This document shows, in pieces, positions 7,607-14,584 of a stretch of DNA of 35,012 bases. The first letter of the stretch is position 1. Each line of letters begins with the position of its first letter. The stretch is from an uncultured Porphyromonadaceae bacterium. GTDB taxonomy: Bacteria; Bacteroidota; Bacteroidia; Bacteroidales; Muribaculaceae. The notes under the pieces are model-generated. The model was not told the origin of the DNA and made no database searches. It saw nothing but the letters and a program-made list of their open reading frames with translations. The translations under genes and the position numbers were made by a program. The stretch is from NCBI GenBank assembly GCA_902493335.1, contig CABUPJ010000037.1:1-35012 (forward strand). The letters are read 5' to 3'.

Positions 7607-9742
7607 TTATCTTTTCAGCATCCATTCGGCTGCCTTCATCTGCGGTTTGACATCGGCGCCGCGCGTTGTGTCCCAGAATGAACTGTTGTTTTCGACAAGA
7701 GCCTCGGTGGCCGTGATCCATGTCTGAATCCAGCCGGTCAGCGTCGACCACGCGCCCCAGCCCGAGTCGGCGTTAGAGGCCCAGTAGTCCCAGCGGTCAT
7801 AGTCGAAAGCTCTCATCCATGCGCCGTCGATGTCGGGGTGACGGTCGCTCTTGACCTGAACACGCACGAGGAAATCGGCCAGACGGCCGACGGCGTCGCG
7901 ATATTTCGGGTTGCCTGTCGCGTGAGCGGCCTCGTTGAGGGCGAAGAAAGCGAAGTTGCTCGTATAGAGCATGTCGGCCACAGGATCGCCGTTTTCGCTG
8001 ATGAGCGGAGCCTCGGTGACGCCGTAGTCTTTGTTTGACTGAGTCTTGCCGAACATGCCGAGACGGCTGTCGCCGAGTTCTTCACGAATGCCGCCGCAGG
8101 GTGCCTGGTTTTCAAGTAGTTTGTTGACTACGGTGTCGAGCCACTGGCGGTGTTCGGGCGTGTCGTCGACGCGCACGAGCCATGCCAGGGGCAGTATCAT
8201 GCGGGCGCGTTCCTGTTGTATACCGTTGGTCCAGCTCCAGTTGTCGGGATATGCTTCCATGATCAGCGATATGGCCGTGCGGGCTTTGTCGAGCAATGGC
8301 TGATAGCCGGTTTTGTCATAAAGCCACAGATAGCAGGCCAGCATCCACGAGTCGAAATGCGGGTGGGCCAGTATGAAGTCGCGATCGGCGTAGTAGCTGC
8401 GTCCGTTGGCAAGCAGGTCGGGTTCCTCGAAACGGTCGGGCAGGAAACCCTGACGGCTGCTGAGCATGAAGTTGGCAAGAATACACTCGACTATCTGTTT
8501 GTTCCAGCGTTCGTTGCCGAGAAGCGCCGACGCGCCGATGGCACCGAGAAGCAGACGGGCGTTGTCGTCGTTATAGTATACATAGTCGTGGGTCTTGGCC
8601 CAGCCGATGAGGCCGTAGGCATCGCTTTTCGGGTCTTTTTTCTTGCCGTTTATGAAGTCGTCGCCGTGGAAGACGTAGTCGAGCAGGCGTTCTGACGTGG
8701 CGGCATATTTCTTGTTGCCCGTCATGGCTGCCGCGCTTGCGAGCAGATAGGCCACCTCGCCCTGGACGTCGGCGCGGAGCCAGTAGCGGTAGCGCTGCGA
8801 GCCGTCGGCTTCGATCGACGAGGCGTGGCCCTCGAGGACGCCGTGGGCGCCGTCGCCGATTAGGGCGTCGTGGGGCATCGCCGGACCATAGGGGTTGAGG
8901 CCGTCGCCCTGATAGAGATAGACGCTGTCGCGCCACGCCGGATGTATCAGCAGGCGGGCGTTATATAGCCACTCGGCACTGCGGCCTACGGCGTCGCGTC
9001 GTGCGCTCGCGCTGATTTCGTCGTTGCGGCCGTATGTCGGCCGCGGGTCAGAAGACCAGTGTTTGAACGTGAATTTTTTGTCGCCCGTGAGCCATCTGAT
9101 GATGCTTGTCCAGACGGCCTGCCATGAAGCCACGGGTGCGTATCGAGCAGTCTCGAAGCAGCTCAGGCAGCTGAAGGCGAGCATGGTGTCGCCCGAACGC
9201 CACAGCAGCGGATAGACATCGGTGTCGGTCAGGCCGTAGCGCGCCGTGTCGTAGCCGGCGAGTCGGGCGTAGCACATCAGAGGATTCTTGACATCGGCGC
9301 GATATATATGGCAGCCGTTGATGCCGAGAAGATCCATCTTGTCAAGAGTCGGTCTGAAGAAATCAGAGGTGATGACGGCGCGTTCGACAGTGCCTGCGAA
9401 AGCAGTGCTGTCAATCTTCACGCCGGGATAGCCGCCGACATATTCGGCATAGATTTTTAGATTTTTGCGCCTTGCGGCATCGATAAGAGTCTCCGAGACG
9501 GTTACGGGTTTTTCAGGATAGCCCTGTGCGGTGATAATGACGGCGTCGCCCTTGCCGGCGGCTGCTATGGCTTCGTCGGCAGTATCGAATCTGAGAGGAT
9601 TGCAGCCTTCGGAAACAAGCAGACGGTACAGGTCATTGCCGTCGTCGGCTGAAAAGATTAATTTGCCTTTTGCTTCGGCAGTAAGCGGGCTTATGACACA
9701 TACAGTCAAAAGCAGAATAAAAAATCGCGATAGTTGTTTCAT
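7607..9742 (-). CDS. Large secreted protein, probable alpha/alpha-toroid glycan-active enzyme
   Basis: A 711-residue protein with signal peptide MKQLSRFFILLLTVCVISPL ending near AEA-24. Residues ~27-240 alternate strands and helices (LIFSADDGNDLYRLLVSEG, DAVIITAQGYPEKPVTVS, ERAVITSDFF), like a glutamine-amidotransferase or ThuA-like Rossmann domain. Residues ~250-700 are rich in Trp, Tyr and paired helices (RYWLRADVQGEVAYLLASA, HFDSWMLACYLWLY, WSWTNGIQQERARM, NFAFFALNEAAHATG, WDYWASNADSGWGAWS), the pattern of six-hairpin glycosidases and polysaccharide lyases. I cannot name the family or substrate. It is monocistronic from a perfect promoter. The extracytoplasmic location and toroid pattern support polysaccharide handling, but no catalytic pair can be assigned with confidence. 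Confidence 0.65.
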   Translation of the reverse strand: MKQLSRFFILLLTVCVISPLTAEAKGKLIFSADDGNDLYRLLVSEGCNPLRFDTADEAIAAAGKGDAVIITAQGYPEKPVTVSETLIDAARRKNLKIYAEYVGGYPGVKIDSTAFAGTVERAVITSDFFRPTLDKMDLLGINGCHIYRADVKNPLMCYARLAGYDTARYGLTDTDVYPLLWRSGDTMLAFSCLSCFETARYAPVASWQAVWTSIIRWLTGDKKFTFKHWSSDPRPTYGRNDEISASARRDAVGRSAEWLYNARLLIHPAWRDSVYLYQGDGLNPYGPAMPHDALIGDGAHGVLEGHASSIEADGSQRYRYWLRADVQGEVAYLLASAAAMTGNKKYAATSERLLDYVFHGDDFINGKKKDPKSDAYGLIGWAKTHDYVYYNDDNARLLLGAIGASALLGNERWNKQIVECILANFMLSSRQGFLPDRFEEPDLLANGRSYYADRDFILAHPHFDSWMLACYLWLYDKTGYQPLLDKARTAISLIMEAYPDNWSWTNGIQQERARMILPLAWLVRVDDTPEHRQWLDTVVNKLLENQAPCGGIREELGDSRLGMFGKTQSNKDYGVTEAPLISENGDPVADMLYTSNFAFFALNEAAHATGNPKYRDAVGRLADFLVRVQVKSDRHPDIDGAWMRAFDYDRWDYWASNADSGWGAWSTLTGWIQTWITATEALVENNSSFWDTTRGADVKPQMKAAEWMLKR

Positions 9743-9764
9743 GAAAATTGGTTTATTGTCAGCC

Positions 9765-9795
9765 CAAAGTTACGAAAAATCGTCTCGAACTCAAA
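9765..9795 (-). promoter_or_regulatory. Promoter of the large secreted protein gene
   Basis: Minus-strand TTTG (complement of 9792-9795), a 19-nt spacer and TAACTTTG (complement of 9765-9772) match the Bacteroidetes consensus exactly. Predicted start near 9758 leaves about 15 nt to the ATG at 9742. Confidence 0.85.
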
Positions 9796-9812
9796 ACATA
9801 GGGTGAAAAATA

Positions 9813-9844
9813 TTGGGAGGCTATCAAATAAATCGCTAATTTTG
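9813..9844 (+). promoter_or_regulatory. Promoter of the panC operon
   Basis: TTG at 9813-9815, a 21-nt spacer and TAATTTTG at 9837-9844. Predicted start near 9851, some 18 nt before the panC ATG. It lies back-to-back with the divergent promoter at 9765-9795; the two -33 boxes are only about 17 bp apart. Confidence 0.75.
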
Positions 9845-9868
9845 CACCTCGAAATCAGTTCAACAATA

Positions 9869-10708
9869 ATGGAAATTATCAGAACAATCGAGCTTTTGCG
9901 CAAGCGTGTCGCCGACGCAAAAGCAGCAGACAAGACAATAGGCCTTGTGCCGACAATGGGTGCCCTTCACGACGGTCACCTCTCGCTGATCGAACGCGCC
10001 CGCAAAGAGTGTGACGTCGTCGTTGTCAGCGACTTTGTCAATCCCACGCAGTTTAACAATCCCGACGATCTCAAGACCTATCCGCGCACCGAAGCCGCCG
10101 ACTGCACAAAGATGGAGGCTGCCGGCGTTGACTACGCTTTCATTCCTTCGGTCGAGGAGATATATCCCGAGCCTGACACCCGCGTTTTCGACCTCGGCCC
10201 TGTGGCCGAAGTGATGGAAGGCGCCATGCGCCCCGGCCATTTCAACGGTGTCGCCCAGATTGTCAGCAAACTCTTTGCCATCGTCACACCCGACAAGGCT
10301 TATTTCGGCGAGAAAGACTTCCAGCAGATTGCTGTCATACGCCGTATGGCCGAGCTCGAAGGCTTCGATATCGACATTGTCGACTGTCCGATCAAACGCG
10401 AGGCCGACGGTCTGGCTCTGAGCTCGCGCAACGTGCGTCTCTCGCCCGAAGCACGCGCAATAGCCCCGGAAATAAACCGCGCTCTGCGCGCTTCGCTCGA
10501 TTTTGCCCGCACTCACACTGTCGCCGAGACGCGCGATTTTGTCGTCAGCACCATTGACAGCAAGGGCATGGAAACCGAGTATTATGAAATTGTCGACGCC
10601 CGCACCATGCAGCCCGTCGCAGACTGGGCCGAGACCCCATGTGCTGTCGGCTGTGTCACAGTCTACTGTGGTGGCGTGCGTCTGATCGACAATATTAAAT
10701 ATCAGTAA
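9869..10708 (+). CDS. panC: Pantoate--beta-alanine ligase (pantothenate synthetase)
   Basis: A 279-residue protein starting at 9869 (MEIIRTIELLRKRV). The frame is open back to 9734, but that part contains the promoter and does not resemble PanC. It joins pantoate and beta-alanine with ATP, the last step to pantothenate. Family motifs are VPTMGALHDGHLSLI (nucleotidyltransferase HxGH signature), SDFVNPTQF, RPGHFNGVAQIVSKLF, YFGEKDFQQ and LALSSRNVRLS. panD follows after a single nucleotide, so beta-alanine production and use are coexpressed. No panB is present in the window. Confidence 0.97.
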   Translation: MEIIRTIELLRKRVADAKAADKTIGLVPTMGALHDGHLSLIERARKECDVVVVSDFVNPTQFNNPDDLKTYPRTEAADCTKMEAAGVDYAFIPSVEEIYPEPDTRVFDLGPVAEVMEGAMRPGHFNGVAQIVSKLFAIVTPDKAYFGEKDFQQIAVIRRMAELEGFDIDIVDCPIKREADGLALSSRNVRLSPEARAIAPEINRALRASLDFARTHTVAETRDFVVSTIDSKGMETEYYEIVDARTMQPVADWAETPCAVGCVTVYCGGVRLIDNIKYQ

Positions 10709-10709
10709 A

Positions 10710-11063
10710 ATGAACGTTGAAGTACTGAAATCAAAAATCCACCGCGTGACCGTCACCGAGGCAAATCTCGACTATATCGGCAGCATCACCATAGACGAAG
10801 ACCTCATGGACGCCGCAGGCATCATTGCCGGTGAGCGGGTCTATATAGTCGACAACAACAACGGCTCGCGCCTCGACACCTATACGATTCCCGGCCGTCG
10901 CGGCAGCGGCGTCATCTGTCTCAACGGTGCGGCAGCCCGTCTGGTGCAGCCCGGTGACATCGTCATCATCATGAGCTACGCGTCGATGCCTCTCGAAGAG
11001 GCCCGCACGTTCAAGCCCTCGGTCATCTTCCCCGACACGGCCACAAACCGTCTCGTGAAATGA
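10710..11063 (+). CDS. panD: Aspartate 1-decarboxylase, pyruvoyl-dependent precursor
   Basis: A 117-residue proenzyme, the normal length. PanD makes beta-alanine from L-aspartate for pantothenate and CoA synthesis. The self-cleavage site Gly24-Ser25 is present in NLDYIGSITID, where Ser25 becomes the pyruvoyl group; Lys9, the SKIHRVTVTEA start, and RGSGVICLNGAAARL near residue 64 with PGDIVIIMSYA near 81 are family features. The ATG lies one nucleotide after the panC stop, indicating translational coupling. Confidence 0.97.
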   Translation: MNVEVLKSKIHRVTVTEANLDYIGSITIDEDLMDAAGIIAGERVYIVDNNNGSRLDTYTIPGRRGSGVICLNGAAARLVQPGDIVIIMSYASMPLEEARTFKPSVIFPDTATNRLVK

Positions 11064-11116
11064 CGCGATCTATATATAATAATGTGTAAAATCCAAATCC
11101 CGACAATAACCCCTAT

Positions 11117-12454
11117 ATGTTTGAGAAACTAAGTGACAGACTTGAGAGAAGTTTCAAACTTCTGAAAGGCCAGGGCCGAATCACCGAAATCAACGTCGCC
11201 GAAACCCTTAAAGACGTGCGCCGCGCGCTCATCGACGCCGACGTCAACTATAAAGTAGCCAAGACATTCACCGATACCGTCAAGCAGAAGGCTCTCGGTC
11301 AGAATGTCATCAACGCCATCAAACCCGGCGAGCTGATGGTAAAGATTGTCCACGACGAGCTTACAATCCTCATGGGCGGCGATGTCGTGCCTCTCAATCT
11401 CTCGGGCAAGCCTGCCGTTATCCTCATGTCGGGTCTCCAGGGTTCGGGTAAGACGACATTCTCGGGCAAACTCGCCAAAAAACTTAAAAGCGAGAAAGCG
11501 ATGCGTCCGCTGTTGGTCGCCTGTGACGTCTACCGTCCTGCTGCTATCGATCAGCTCAAAGTGCTCGGTGCTTCTATTGACGTTCCCGTTTACAGCGAGG
11601 AAGGCTCTAAGAAGCCGGTCGAAATCGCCCGCAACGCCATCGCCTATGCCAAAGAGCATCATCACGACCTCGTCATCGTCGACACCGCCGGCCGTCTTGC
11701 CGTCGACGAAGAAATGATGAACGAGATCGAAGCTCTCAAGAACGCCGTCAATCCAACCGAGATACTCTTCGTCGTCGACGCCATGACAGGTCAGGACGCC
11801 GTCAATACGGCCAAGGCCTTCAACGACCGCCTCGACTTCAACGGTGTCGTCCTTACCAAACTCGACGGCGATACCCGCGGCGGTGCTGCCCTCTCGATCC
11901 GCAGCGTCGTCGAGAAGCCTATAAAGTTTGTCGGTACGGGCGAAGGTCTCGACGGCATCGACGCCTTCTATCCCTCGCGTATGGCCGACCGCATTCTCGG
12001 CATGGGCGACATCGTCTCTCTCGTCGAGAAGGCCCAGCAGCAGTATGACGAGAAAGAAGCTGCCGAAATCGCCGCCAAACTGCGTAAAAACCAGTTTACC
12101 TTCAACGACTTCCTCAAACAGATACAGCAGATTAAGAAGATGGGCAACATCAAGGATCTCGCTTCGATGATTCCCGGTGTCGGCAAAGCAATCCGCGATG
12201 TCGACATCGATAACGACGCCTTCAAGGGCATCGAGGCGATCATCATGTCGATGACACCAGCCGAACGCGAGCATCCTGAAATCATCAACGGCAGCCGCCG
12301 TCAGCGCATCGCCAAAGGTTCGGGCACGACACTTCAGGAAGTCAACCGTCTGCTCAAACAGTTCGAGGACATGCGCAAGATGATGCGCGCGGCCACATCG
12401 ATGCGCAATCCGATGAAGATGATGCAGCAGGTGCGCCGAATGAAAAAGAAATAA
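11117..12454 (+). CDS. ffh: Signal recognition particle protein (SRP54 homologue)
   Basis: A 445-residue GTPase that binds 4.5S RNA and signal peptides and delivers ribosomes to FtsY. N domain residues 1-90; G domain with P-loop GLQGSGKTT at 106-114, DVYRPAAIDQL, DTAGRL, TKLDGDTRGGAALS and the GTGEGLDGIDAF closing loop; M domain from ~300 with GSGTTLQEVNRLLKQF and a methionine-rich tail (FEDMRKMMRAATSMRNPMKMM). Length is typical. It lies 53 nt after panD with no clear -7 box in the gap, so it is probably read at least partly from the panC promoter. Confidence 0.98.
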   Translation: MFEKLSDRLERSFKLLKGQGRITEINVAETLKDVRRALIDADVNYKVAKTFTDTVKQKALGQNVINAIKPGELMVKIVHDELTILMGGDVVPLNLSGKPAVILMSGLQGSGKTTFSGKLAKKLKSEKAMRPLLVACDVYRPAAIDQLKVLGASIDVPVYSEEGSKKPVEIARNAIAYAKEHHHDLVIVDTAGRLAVDEEMMNEIEALKNAVNPTEILFVVDAMTGQDAVNTAKAFNDRLDFNGVVLTKLDGDTRGGAALSIRSVVEKPIKFVGTGEGLDGIDAFYPSRMADRILGMGDIVSLVEKAQQQYDEKEAAEIAAKLRKNQFTFNDFLKQIQQIKKMGNIKDLASMIPGVGKAIRDVDIDNDAFKGIEAIIMSMTPAEREHPEIINGSRRQRIAKGSGTTLQEVNRLLKQFEDMRKMMRAATSMRNPMKMMQQVRRMKKK

Positions 12455-12481
12455 TCGGTATAATCTTAACATACAAAACCA

Positions 12482-13360
12482 ATGGAACTTATCGACGGTA
12501 AAAAGACAGCGGCTGAGATTAAAGCCGAAATAGCGGCCACTGTGGCCGATATAGTTGCCAAAGGCGGCAAACGCCCCCATCTCGCAGCCATCCTCGTCGG
12601 CCACGACGGCGGCAGCGAGACCTATGTGGCCCATAAGGTCAAGGCTTGCGAAGAGTGCGGCTTCACTTCGTCGCTTATAAGATTCGAAGACGATATCACC
12701 GAAGAACGTCTTCTCGATGAAGTCCGTCGTCTCAATGACGACCCTGACGTCGACGGCTTCATCGTCCAGCTTCCTCTCCCGCGTCATATCGACGAACAGC
12801 GCGTCATCGAGACTGTCGACCCTGACAAAGATGTCGACGGATTCCATCCTGTAAATGTCGGACGCCTTTCGATAGGCCTCCCCGGCTTCCGTTCGGCCAC
12901 ACCTGCCGGCATCATCGAGCTTCTCCGCCGTTACAGAATCGAGACACGTGGACGTCACTGCGTCATCATCGGCCGCAGCAACATTGTCGGCAAGCCGCTC
13001 GCATCCCTGATGATGCAGAAAGCACCCGTCGGCGACGCCACGGTCACCGTTTGTCACAGTGCCACCAAGAATCTCAAGGAGATAACATCTCAGGCCGATA
13101 TCCTCGTCGCGGCTCTCGGCCGTCCCGGCTTCGTCACTGCCGACATGGTCAAAGACGGTGCCGTCGTCATCGATGTAGGCACCACCCGCGTCGCCGACGC
13201 GACCAAGAAAAACGGATGGCGTCTCAGCGGCGACGTCGACTTCGCCAATGTCGCCCCCAAATGCTCGTTCATCACGCCGGTTCCGGGTGGTGTAGGCCCG
13301 ATGACCATCGTGTCTCTTATGCTCAACACCCTCGAGGCCGCCCGTCGTCGTGCCCGTTAA
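12482..13360 (+). CDS. folD: Bifunctional methylene-THF dehydrogenase/methenyl-THF cyclohydrolase
   Basis: A 292-residue cytoplasmic enzyme interconverting 5,10-methylene-, methenyl- and 10-formyl-tetrahydrofolate with NADP(H). Signatures: SETYVAHKVKACEECGF with the catalytic Tyr and Lys, DGFIVQLPLPRHID, PDKDVDGFHPVNVGRL, the dinucleotide-binding GRSNIVGKPLASLM, and PVPGGVGPMTIVSLM at the C-terminus. Starts 27 nt after ffh and is probably in the same operon. Confidence 0.97.
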   Translation: MELIDGKKTAAEIKAEIAATVADIVAKGGKRPHLAAILVGHDGGSETYVAHKVKACEECGFTSSLIRFEDDITEERLLDEVRRLNDDPDVDGFIVQLPLPRHIDEQRVIETVDPDKDVDGFHPVNVGRLSIGLPGFRSATPAGIIELLRRYRIETRGRHCVIIGRSNIVGKPLASLMMQKAPVGDATVTVCHSATKNLKEITSQADILVAALGRPGFVTADMVKDGAVVIDVGTTRVADATKKNGWRLSGDVDFANVAPKCSFITPVPGGVGPMTIVSLMLNTLEAARRRAR

Positions 13361-13375
13361 GCACCCGGGACGGCT

Positions 13376-14431
13376 ATGGTTCTGCTACCTGTACTGATAT
13401 CGCTTTTCAATCTCGTCTTCGGTCTCCCCGAGGCCGAGATTGTCTTTGTCGGCGATGCCATGCAGCACGCGGCTCAGCTCGACGCAGCCCGTCGCAGCGA
13501 CGGCACGTTTGACTACACCGGCTGTTTCGCCTCGGTCGAGCCTTTTGTCAAGGCGGCCGACTATGCCGTCGTCAACCTCGAGACTCCCGTCGGCCCGGGT
13601 CCGTGGACCGGCTATCCCTGTTTCAACGCTCCCGGAGAATTTGCCGACGCCCTTGCCGATGCCGGTTTCTCGCTGATGCTCACAGCCAACAACCATACCC
13701 TCGACCGGCGCGACAAAGGCCTGCGGGCCACCCTTGACCGGCTCGACTCACGCGGCATAGCCCACACGGGCACCTATCGCAACGTCGCCGAGCGCGACTC
13801 GCTCGTGCCGCTCATCAAAGACATCAACGGCTTCAAGGTCGCATTCCTCAATTATACATACGGCACAAACGGCATATCGGCCACACAGGGCGCTGTCGTC
13901 GACTATATCGACCGTGACCTCATCAGACGCGACATCGCTCTCGCCCGTGTCCGTGGTGCTGAGATTGTCACTGTCGCGGTTCACTGGGGCGACGAATACA
14001 AACTGTTGCCCAACAGTGCACAGCGCTCGCTCGCCGACTTTCTTGTCGACAACGGCGTCGACCTTGTCATTGGCGGCCATCCCCATGTGATTCAGCCGTT
14101 TGAAATGCGTATACGACCTGACGGCACCAAAGCTCTCGTCGTCTATTCTCTCGGTAACTTCATATCAAACATGAAAACGCGCGATACCCGCGGCGGTGCG
14201 GCCGTGAGTGTAACCATAGAGCGTGACCGTCAGGGGCGCGCCCGGGTCGCCGACGCCTCTTACCGCCTCGTCTTCACCGTAGCGCCTGACGGCGACAGCC
14301 GCAACTTCCGGCTCGTCGACGAGACAGAACCCCTGCCGTCGCTGTGGCACACTCGTCGGGAAGCCTTTATAAAAGCCGCCACAGACATCTTCGACGCTCA
14401 CAACAAAAACGTCTCCCGCCGTTTTTTCTGA
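13376..14431 (+). CDS. CapA-family (PgsA-like) metallophosphoesterase-fold protein
   Basis: A 351-residue protein with a hydrophobic N-terminus (VLLPVLISLFNLVFGL) that may be a signal peptide or anchor. CapA-family motifs in order: EIVFVGDAMQHAAQL, YAVVNLETPVG, LMLTANNHTLDRRDKGL, VTVAVHWGDEYKLLP, VDLVIGGHPHVIQPFE and VVYSLGNFISNM. These carry the Asp, Asn and His residues of a binuclear metallophosphatase-like site. Founding members take part in poly-gamma-glutamate capsule production, but many Bacteroidetes homologues have no known substrate, and no capBC genes are nearby. It starts 15 nt after folD. Confidence 0.9.
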   Translation: MVLLPVLISLFNLVFGLPEAEIVFVGDAMQHAAQLDAARRSDGTFDYTGCFASVEPFVKAADYAVVNLETPVGPGPWTGYPCFNAPGEFADALADAGFSLMLTANNHTLDRRDKGLRATLDRLDSRGIAHTGTYRNVAERDSLVPLIKDINGFKVAFLNYTYGTNGISATQGAVVDYIDRDLIRRDIALARVRGAEIVTVAVHWGDEYKLLPNSAQRSLADFLVDNGVDLVIGGHPHVIQPFEMRIRPDGTKALVVYSLGNFISNMKTRDTRGGAAVSVTIERDRQGRARVADASYRLVFTVAPDGDSRNFRLVDETEPLPSLWHTRREAFIKAATDIFDAHNKNVSRRFF

Positions 14432-14449
14432 CCGGTGGCGCTATATTTT

Positions 14450-14480
14450 TTTGCGTGACGAGGAAAAAGTGTTACCTTTG
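14450..14480 (+). promoter_or_regulatory. Promoter of the thiamin uptake operon
   Basis: TTTG at 14450-14453, a 19-nt spacer and TACCTTTG at 14473-14480 match the consensus exactly. The predicted start near 14487 falls just upstream of the TPP riboswitch. Confidence 0.9.
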
Positions 14481-14494
14481 CGGCGATAAAATAT

Positions 14495-14580
14495 TATTGG
14501 GGGTGCGACGCCGCTAATGTGCGTAGCTGAGATTATACCCTTTGAACCTGAACCGGTTAGTACCGGCGTAGTGAAAATAA
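14495..14580 (+). ncRNA. TPP riboswitch (THI element)
   Basis: The thi-box core is directly readable: GGGGGTGC at 14499-14506, GCTGAGA at 14526-14532, ACCCTTTGAACCTGA at 14538-14551ff, and the CCGGT/ACCGG stem with GCGTAGTGAAA closing at about 14575. The CTGAGA and CTTTGAACCTGA segments are the conserved TPP-binding parts, and GGGG can pair with the ACCC. No terminator hairpin follows; the gene start is at 14585, within a few nucleotides of the aptamer, so control by blocking translation initiation is the likelier mechanism (inference). Confidence 0.95.
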
Positions 14581-14584
14581 ACAA

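Noticed and set aside
9734..9868. N-terminal extension of panC
   Set aside because: It would contain the panC promoter, and PanC proteins begin at the MEIIRTIE-like segment.
11129..13057. Open 642-codon frame on the minus strand across ffh and folD
   Set aside because: It is antisense to two certain genes. The heavy GTC/GAC codon use removes stops from the opposite frame, and its translation has no family resemblance.
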